A stretch of DNA of 64,000 bases from Gentiana macrophylla (taxonomy: Eukaryota > Streptophyta > Magnoliopsida > Gentianales > Gentianaceae), in assembly GCA_026214975.1 (NCBI GenBank), contig CM047807.1, positions 63,281,824 through 63,345,823 on the forward strand, written 5' to 3'. Shown here piece by piece: positions 57,926 through 64,000 of this stretch. The notes below the pieces were generated by a model, which searched no databases, had not been told where the DNA came from, and worked only from the letters and a program-made list of their open reading frames with translations. The first letter of the stretch is position 1, and every line of letters starts with the position of its first letter. Position numbers and translations under genes: made by a program.

Positions 57926-58759
57926 CTAGACGGTAGACGAACAACCCGGTGTATCAACCGGTAGCAATCCAAACCGACTATCTCTAGACGGAAAAATTTC
58001 ATCCGTCTCCAGCTCTTCTACTCCATTCAGAAAAATACACAAACGTGATATCATCCATGAATTAGGCATAGGCTTCCCCCTACTACCTCTCGTGATCCCA
58101 AACTCCAACACAGTCCTTTGAATCAATATACCCCAATCAACAAATACACCGAATGCCAAAGCAAAAAGTAGAAGCATTTCATTCTCAGTTAAACTTCCAA
58201 AATCCCAGGTGGGATAAACTCGAGAATTTATAAAATGTTTCCACGCCTTTAGATGCGGAAGTAGAGCTCGTGTTGACATGTCGTGATTTGTATCAAATAG
58301 TGGGAACAGACATTGGAACGACTCGTGTACTTTATTCAAATGATTAGAGGGATTTTGTAGTCACCATTGCATTTCAAAATGTGGCATCGTGAATCGGTGG
58401 AATTTCAAAGATTTGGTTGATAATGAGATGAAGAGAAGAGGAATGACCACTCCTCTTACTAGAACAATCTGAGTGATATCGACCATAGATGTAGTCATAA
58501 GTGCAGAATAAAATTCTCGCACTATCGAGACATTTATCCGTCCTCTCGGTGTACTGACAAATTTTTTCCAACCAAAACTTCGAATGATAGTTTTTCCCCA
58601 TTGATCAATCTTATCTAAATTTAAACCTTTCTCCAATAGAATTGGAGAATTTGCAAAACGATTGTGTAAAATGATACTCTCATTAGAAGCTTGAGATTCC
58701 GGATGATCCGGTGTATGAGGCTCGTAAGAATTAACCGACGGTGATGAGTGGTTCGACAT
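57926..58759 (-). pseudogene. Tat-type ORF C2 (plant transposon protein-like domain)
   Basis: From the ATG at 58759 the frame runs 277 codons to 57926, broken only by one TGA near 58361. The N-terminal 40 residues are polar. Then comes LLEKGLNLDKIDQWGKTIIR, SFGWKKFVSTPRGRINVSIV and REFYSALMTT, the ERGFDL..W..F..P....V.EFY pattern of the uncharacterised domain found in extra ORFs of Athila/Tat-type elements. The second half has AWKHFINSRVYPTWDFGSLT, ENEMLLLFALAFGVFVDWGI and FGITRGSRGKPMPNSWMISR. No gag-pol motif adjoins. Its role is not known. A palindrome pair and a TATTTAAA box lie 100-200 bp upstream. Confidence 0.55.
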
Positions 58760-58925
58760 TTTTAAAACTTGATAAAAAGTAAAAGAAATAAAGCTGAAGG
58801 TAGATAGACAGTGAAAGAATGAGCAATTGTTGCTCCTGCCTTTACTTCTTTAAATAGATGGTAAAAGTATACGTTTGTGGCTGCATTAGACAGACTCTAA
58901 AATGACTCAGCCTTCTGTTCTTCAC

Positions 58926-58958
58926 GGCCCGGTCCGAGAATGTGCCGGATCGGTCCGG
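58926..58958 (-). promoter_or_regulatory. Paired palindromes, 21-bp spacing (upstream of C2)
   Basis: CCCGGTCCGAG and CCGGATCGGTCCGG, with GGTCC cores starting at 58931 and 58952, 21 bp apart and about 170-200 bp upstream of the C2 start. A TATTTAAA box lies between them and the ATG. Confidence 0.55.
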
Positions 58959-59303
58959 CCTCATCTTACTTGTACTGAGGACAGAGGTAAAAGTCAAGTT
59001 GTATTTTGGTTTTTTACTTCACGTGCTGAACAATACATACCTTTTCCTTGAAGATACTTTATAATGCTAATTTAACTTAATACGAACGGATAAAACGACA
59101 CATTATATTTTTGTAAAATGACGTAGTAATACTGCAAAAATTATTTTTTTTTTGGGATTTTTTATAGTTTTTATAATGCAAACCAAATTTTGATAAAAAC
59201 GATTGTAAAATCAAACTAAACGAAAAATGAAAACAAACCAATATCTAAATGACAAATGTCGAATAAAAAGTGCAATAAAAATGTTTAATCAAAATTATTA
59301 AAT

Positions 59304-60770
59304 TCAATCTTCATCGTAGTCTTCCTCAGGATCAACTTGAAAACTCGAACTCGGAAACGACTGAGAAGCTGGCGGCTGAACTGTAGTCGTGGTCCAGACT
59401 GAACTATCAAGACCCATCGAACTCATGCCAGTCGTGACATGTACAAACTCAGTGAATCCTCCCCAACTCGACATTGCTGGTCTCTGAACACCTGTCGAAA
59501 ATACACCTGTTCCACTAGATTGGCTTCCAAAAGGATATGACGATGGATGAAAGCTCGAAGGTGGTGGAATAGGTGTTACCCACTCTGGTAAGGTATAAGG
59601 ATCTGACTGACAAGGTGGATAGGCAGGATCATCAAAAGTAGGATTACGAAGCAACTGCTCGTTCCTTCTTAACCTCTACGAAGATCATCACACCACCGCT
59701 TAGTACTCTCAAAGATAATAAGCCACATTGGCTTGACCACGTGCAACATCGTCACTAAAGATTGAAACATGTCATATGTGATGGTGTTGGAGAAAGGAGT
59801 TTGTTGAGGGTGACTAGAAAAAGATGGAAAAGAGGAAGATGATGTAAAACCGGTGAGGTGGGTGAGTTTGACGTCTCCTAATCAAAGATCTAATACTACC
59901 ATCCGGAAGACTAGTCAAACTAGGTCCAATCAGATTTCCATCACCAGAGATAACTTGTCATTAGGCGGGAATGGTACTCCCAACCTACGACATAAATCGA
60001 GAGATAAAACAAGGGAAGTATAGATGACTCCTCAGTGCAGCGATGACAATACTCTCAGAAATTCTTTTAAACATGACCTTTCCAACATCCACTCTAACAT
60101 CGTTTACCATTGCCCAAGCAATACAAACATCTTCCTTTCCAAAAGCAGTATGTTTACGAGAAGGATAGAGATTATGGCTAATGAATCTTTTAATTGCCCT
60201 CAACCCTCTAAAACAGTTCCCGTAGTTAAACCGATTTTCAACCCATACAGCGGTTGGGTCAAAAACATTCAGGCTCTCGAGGCGATCGCTCAAAGCTTGC
60301 AGGATCATCTAAATTATAAACTACCCTGTAATCCTCCTCCTCAGGAAATTCTTCAACTCCTAGAATTGCATTAATGACGGCAGGGTTAAAAGGAATATTT
60401 CTGGTTCGTAAGGGTACGGTTTGCAACTGCGTAAAGTCGCTCTTCCGACAAAGTAGATAAAACCGAATAAAAACTCGGCTACTATTGTCGTGTTAATCTC
60501 CCTTCCTTACGTCGCTAAATCTAACCACTGACGCTTTCTAAAGATATTCTTAACTTCATCACCTAAGTCATCCAAGTCTAATCCTTTTTCAACCAACACA
60601 TCACATTTACTATAAATTTTCTTATATGCTTTCTTAGCCTCCAGTGATGCGGTTTTTTCAAAGCTTACGGCTTCTTCCTCAGATGATAAAATTACTGTGC
60701 CTACGACAGGAGTTGATATAGGAATTTTTGATTTTCTCTTTTTAGAGACTCTAGTACTCGACTCAGCCAT
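59304..60770 (-). pseudogene. Tat-type ORF C1 (plant transposon protein-like domain)
   Basis: The ATG at 60770 starts a basic, Ser-rich N-terminus with KKRKSK, then LVEKGLDLDDLGDEVKNIFR, RKRQWLDLAT. A frame change follows, with IPFNPAVINAILGVEEFPEE in another frame at about 60400-60340. The frame of 60770 returns at 60308-59985 (CFRGLRAIKRFISHNLYPSR, EDVCIAWAMVNDVRVDVGKV). The C-terminal piece 59654-59304 is Pro/Ser-rich and ends in the acidic tail DPEEDYDED. The layout matches C2 for the first two-thirds. Several stops and frame changes make it a pseudogene. As in C2, the domain occurs in extra ORFs of Tat/Athila elements and its function is not known. Confidence 0.55.
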
Positions 60771-61619
60771 TCTACGATATTGGTAATGCCAATCAACAAC
60801 AAAAACAACAACAAAAACAACAAAAAAATAAAAATGTCACAACACACTCAAAAATCAAAACAGTTGAAATTACTCTAACAAATTATGAAAAATACGAAAT
60901 TGATAACTAAATAAACTAAATTATACCTTAATGTGTAGAAAACGTTGAAAAGTAGGCAGGAAAAGTTCAAAAGTCGCCGGAATGAAATGGAGCTTGTTTT
61001 TTTACCCTTTTTGAATTTTCCAATTTGTGTTGAAGAGAGGAGATGATAATGAGAAGAAATTAAGTAATGGTGTAGTGTGAGATGAATTTTTGTTGAAGAA
61101 AAGTGAAAAAATTTCGTAATGGTGGGGTTTGGTGTTTTGCGGCTGTAAAAAAAAAATTAGGGAAGAAGAAGAAGAAAAGAAGGGTCCCCGTCCTTTTTTA
61201 TGTTTTTAGACCCCGGACCGGTCCGGGTTAAGGCAGGATCGGTCCGTGCCCAAATTTTTCCATTTTTTCGATTTTTTTGACTTTTTTATGATCCTTGATG
61301 AAAACTTATAAAAATTCTAATAAAACTCAATTAAAATCTTAAAAATAAGTTTATAAAATTTAAAACTTAAAAATAACATTTGAAGGAAATTTTATAATTT
61401 TATAACAATTTCTAAAAATTTAATACAATCTTTATAACACTTTAATAAAAAGCTTATAAAAATTGAATAAATTTATATCAACTCTTATAAAACATTAAAA
61501 CTAAAAAACTTTTATAAAACTTTTATAAAACTCCTCAAATTTCATAAAGATCCAATTTTATAAAATTTTCAGAAGTTATGCGAAAATTTTATAAAATAAA
61601 ATAAAATAAAAGACTCGAA
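60771..61619 (-). other. Upstream region of ORF C1
   Basis: AT-rich leader-like sequence with the palindrome pair at 61212-61248. No gene seen. Confidence 0.4.
61212..61248 (-). promoter_or_regulatory. Paired palindromes, 21-bp spacing (upstream of C1)
   Basis: CCCGGACCGGTCCGGG and AGGATCGGTCCGTG, with GGTCC cores starting at 61220 and 61241, 21 bp apart and about 440-480 bp upstream of the C1 start. No clear TATA box follows. Confidence 0.5.
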
Positions 61620-61910
61620 ACTTAAGGGGTTCCTGATTCTTCGATTTCTAAATCTTCCAAAGTTCTGATATAACGCTCAATCAACCTAACTCCTAAAAAC
61701 GAAGCATTTGAATTATCTCTCGGAATTCCATTGGGATTTTCGGATAACCACCTAATCGTTCCCTTCCTAACAATATTCAAACACTCATCCAGGATTTGGT
61801 TGTGTTTTTCCCACGGCGTCCAACATGTTCACTTTTTTCCACATGATTCGCATCTCATTAGAAACTTTGCCCTTCTTTTATCGCACTTCTTGAGGTTCCA
61901 TTACATACTT
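61620..61910 (-). pseudogene. Degenerate coding fragment, unidentified
   Basis: On the minus strand a short ATG (MEPQEVR) near 61900 is followed, after frame changes, by ILDECLNIVRKGTIRWLSEN and then FLGVRLIERYIRTLEDLEIE with a stop near 61625. The composition is protein-like and the GC content is higher than around it, but no family is recognised. It lies upstream of ORF C1 in the same orientation, so it may belong to the same element. Confidence 0.3.
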
Positions 61911-62589
61911 CTCTCAATCTGATCTCTCTCAACAATTTCTTGTTTTGTTCAAAAACTAAAGCTTCTATAGAAAATGTTAAGGGTGATTTTATATGATTTT
62001 TAATGATATATTTTATAATGATTTCCTCCACATTAATATAATTTGCATAGAAAATGAGTTTTTAATCGATTTATTGAGCAAGTGAGGTTTTAAACGGTTT
62101 AATTGCAAAAGTGGTTGATTTATGTGTTTTATCGTTGGTTTTATGTTTATTTGGATGTTGTTACACTTTGTAATGTTTTGATGTCTTGTAGATACATATT
62201 TTCGATCTAAAAGATGATTAAAAGATGATAAGGTTTGGATTTGGAGCACTTTTGTATCATTTCGAGTCTTTAATTCCTAAGTTTCATAAAAATATGTTAG
62301 TAGTAGTTATTATATAAAATATCGTATTTTTATCGTGTTTTTACTAGTTTTTGTACCGGTTTAGTAACCGGAGTGTCGTGTCGGATTTACGTTTGGTATT
62401 TTGGTGGTTCATTGCAGGATTATACATTGACCAAGATTCCACGTAACGACATGTTTTGAGTCTAAAAGATGTGTTTAGAGGGTTAGAAGAAGGTGCCACA
62501 AGCTTACGAGTTCAAAAGGGTCGTTTTTCCTAAGTATTTGAATCGTTACATATTTTCGACGGAGATTTGACCTAGCTTAGAGGCATTTT

Positions 62590-63035
62590 CAGGGGATGAC
62601 TTCTTAATGAAAGTTGTAGATCTTCACATAAGCTTTCCAACGCACTTTGAATCACGTCAATTGGAGTTCTACAACTCAAGTTATGGTCAAGTGGCTAATC
62701 GATTCATCGGTAGAAATGTCGAAACGACACACGTAATGGAAATGGCTCATCAAAACGACATTTTCTGAAGAAGTTTCCTTAATAAAAGTTGTATATCTTC
62801 AAGAACTCTTTCCAATGGATTTTGAATCAAGTCAATCGGACTTCTACAACTCAAATGGTGGTCAAGTGGCTAATTGATTCAATTTCGTAAAAATGTCGCA
62901 AAAACGCTCGGAGGAACACGAGGTACTCAAGAAGACGTTTTCTGAAGAAGAGTCCTTCATGAAAGTTGTAGAGTTTCTCGAGACCGTAATTTTGGCATTT
63001 CGTTTGCAATTTTTGGAGGTCTACAACTCAAGATA
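62590..63035 (+). repeat. Tandem 177-bp U3 repeats
   Basis: Two and a half units of about 177 bp. Each contains AAAGTTGTAGATCTTC, TTTCCAA..TTTTGAATCA, CTACAACTCAAGTTATGGTC, AAGTGGCTAATCGATT and TTTTCTGAAGAAG. The TCTGAAGAAG ends are at about 62764 and 62941. The minus-strand LTR at 55.6-56.0 kb has the same arrangement. Confidence 0.8.
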
Positions 63036-63108
63036 TAAATTTTAGAAGTTTTAATCCAATATATGTCAAATCATCCGAAGATTTGGATAGAATCAGTTAG
63101 GATTTGCA

Positions 63109-63143
63109 CCGGATCGATCCGGCCCTTTCCCGGATCGATCCGG
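63109..63143 (+). promoter_or_regulatory. Paired palindromes, 21-bp spacing (LTR D)
   Basis: Two perfect 14-bp palindromes CCGGATCGATCCGG at 63109-63122 and 63130-63143, starts 21 bp apart, 17 bp upstream of the TATA box. Confidence 0.7.
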
Positions 63144-63159
63144 CCTTAACTATCTTGCC

Positions 63160-63167
63160 TATAAATA
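63160..63167 (+). promoter_or_regulatory. TATA box in plus-strand Gypsy LTR
   Basis: TATAAATA in TTGCCTATAAATAGGC, closely following the paired palindromes. Confidence 0.65.
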
Positions 63168-63254
63168 GGCTGAATGATCCAATAGAATGCTGCCCTGCTT
63201 CTTTCGGCCATTTTTTTTTTTTTTTTGTTCTTGTTTTATTTATTAGTTGTAGTA

Positions 63255-63257
<3 letters not shown>

Positions 63258-63327
<70 letters not shown>
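63258..63327. repeat. AT dinucleotide microsatellite
   Basis: About 35 uninterrupted AT units, followed to 63500 by irregular TATATAGATATA-like sequence. It lies downstream of the LTR TATA box, as a shorter AT tract does in the minus-strand LTR (55396-55430). Confidence 0.97.
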
Positions 63328-63329
<2 letters not shown>

Positions 63330-64000
63330 AATTTCTTTTCATTTTTCTTGTTTTGTTTTCTTTATAGTATAAATATATATATAGATATATACGTATATCT
63401 ATATATCTATATTAGTATCTATAGTTATGTATCTATATATATATCTATAGATCTATATACATATATATTTATATATATATACTTATATACTTATATATAT
63501 ATGTATTAAAAAAATAATAATACCGTAGTATTGTTGTAATGCTCGGGAAATTATCAAAATATCGTTGTTGTTAAAGTCATAGCTATTTCCGGAGAATACG
63601 ACCTATGAATCAACAGTTGAAATCTGAAATGATTTCAAGCAATCATACGATGATGAGAGGCTAAAGAACGTTGGAATAAGCTCTGTGAAACCGATTCTCA
63701 GCAACATCTCGATTTGAATTTGGATTATCTTGTAAGTTTTAATAAAAGTTGTATCTTTATTATGCTTTATTCGTTTTATGCAATTATATCGAGAGATCGT
63801 TGCATATTTGATGTTTAACGTTTGACGAGAGTCGTTGTTAAATCTTAGATCACCATATTAAAGATTAGATTTTTAACCTAAAAATAACGAGAGTTGTTAG
63901 GTTGAATATCTAGATTACTTAAATTGAGAGATTTCACACCTTTGTTATGAAAGCGTTAATCTTTAAGATCGAAAGATAAAAGATTGATAGGCGAATTTTC

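Larger units (their letters stand above)
62200..64000 (+). repeat. Tat/Ogre-like Gypsy LTR, plus strand, runs off the window
   Basis: Homologous to 54.2-56.3 kb in inverted orientation. The shared U3 start region (TTTTGTACCGGTTTAGTAAC here, with the matching TACCGATTTTAGTAAATCG there) lies at 62353. Then come tandem AAAGTTGTAG blocks at 62590-63030, the palindrome pair at 63109-63143, TATAAATA at 63160-63167, a TA microsatellite, and R/U5-like sequence to the window end. The left end (about 62200) is not exactly fixed. Confidence 0.65.

Noticed and set aside
63104..63509. Open frames made of Ile-Tyr repeats
   Set aside because: They are the AT microsatellite read as codons.

Overview
The window is plant nuclear DNA, most likely from a dicot, and almost all of it is transposable elements. 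The evidence is Sirevirus-type and other Ty1/Copia retrotransposons, Tat/Ogre-like Ty3/Gypsy LTRs, L1-type LINEs, a TRIM, a PIF/Harbinger-like element with a plant Myb/NAM-associated ORF, a piece similar to plastid ndhB, and long AT-rich spacers. There is no operon-like packing, and I found no rRNA gene, tRNA gene or CRISPR array. I cannot name the species. There is one 100-N assembly gap (9418-9517).

Layout. 1-2182: 3' end and LTR of a Copia element (family A, + strand). 2183-3194: two abutting minisatellites with 56-bp and 55-bp units. 3195-9417: a Copia element (family B, + strand) with near-identical LTRs and badly decayed coding sequence, cut by the gap. 9518-9738: fragment resembling a heavy-metal-associated (HMA) domain gene, - strand. 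9.8-12.2 kb: AT-rich spacer. 12.2-18.3 kb: degraded Sirevirus-like Copia (+). 18.4-19.7 kb: L1-type LINE fragment (-). 19689-20546: tandem TRIM with three LTRs. 22277-22441: short open frame for a 54-residue, two-helix membrane protein (-) with a possible 5'-UTR intron; this is the best candidate for a non-transposon gene. 23.0-27.2 kb: a block bracketed by inverted repeats and holding a 17-bp minisatellite. 28.66-29.1 kb and 34.2-34.75 kb: LINE 3' ends (-). 29414-32643: PIF/Harbinger-like element with TTA target duplications, carrying only a decayed ORF1-type gene. 32697-33837: non-autonomous long-TIR DNA transposon with an 8-bp target duplication. 34754-43269: full-length but decayed family A Copia (-), carrying a captured ndhB-like piece and a truncated 5' LTR. 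43271-44878: lone Gypsy LTR (+) joining two truncated neighbours. 44.9-54.2 kb: Sirevirus-like Copia (-) with gag, pol and an extra 3' ORF. 54.2-64 kb: Tat/Ogre-like Gypsy material, namely an LTR (-), two related ORFs without a visible gag-pol, and an LTR running off the right end (+).

The only genes that work together are those of each retrotransposon (gag, protease, integrase, reverse transcriptase, RNase H), and every set seen is interrupted by stops or frameshifts. The nesting gives a partial history: family A copy 2 landed in a LINE, and a Gypsy LTR now sits where both a Copia LTR and the Sirevirus 3' LTR are cut.

No clearly new biological system is visible. The observations most worth checking are the paired palindromes spaced exactly 21 bp in four Gypsy-type modules, the two-helix small ORF, the plastid-like piece inside a Copia polyprotein, the tandem TRIM, and the ORF1-only PIF-like element.
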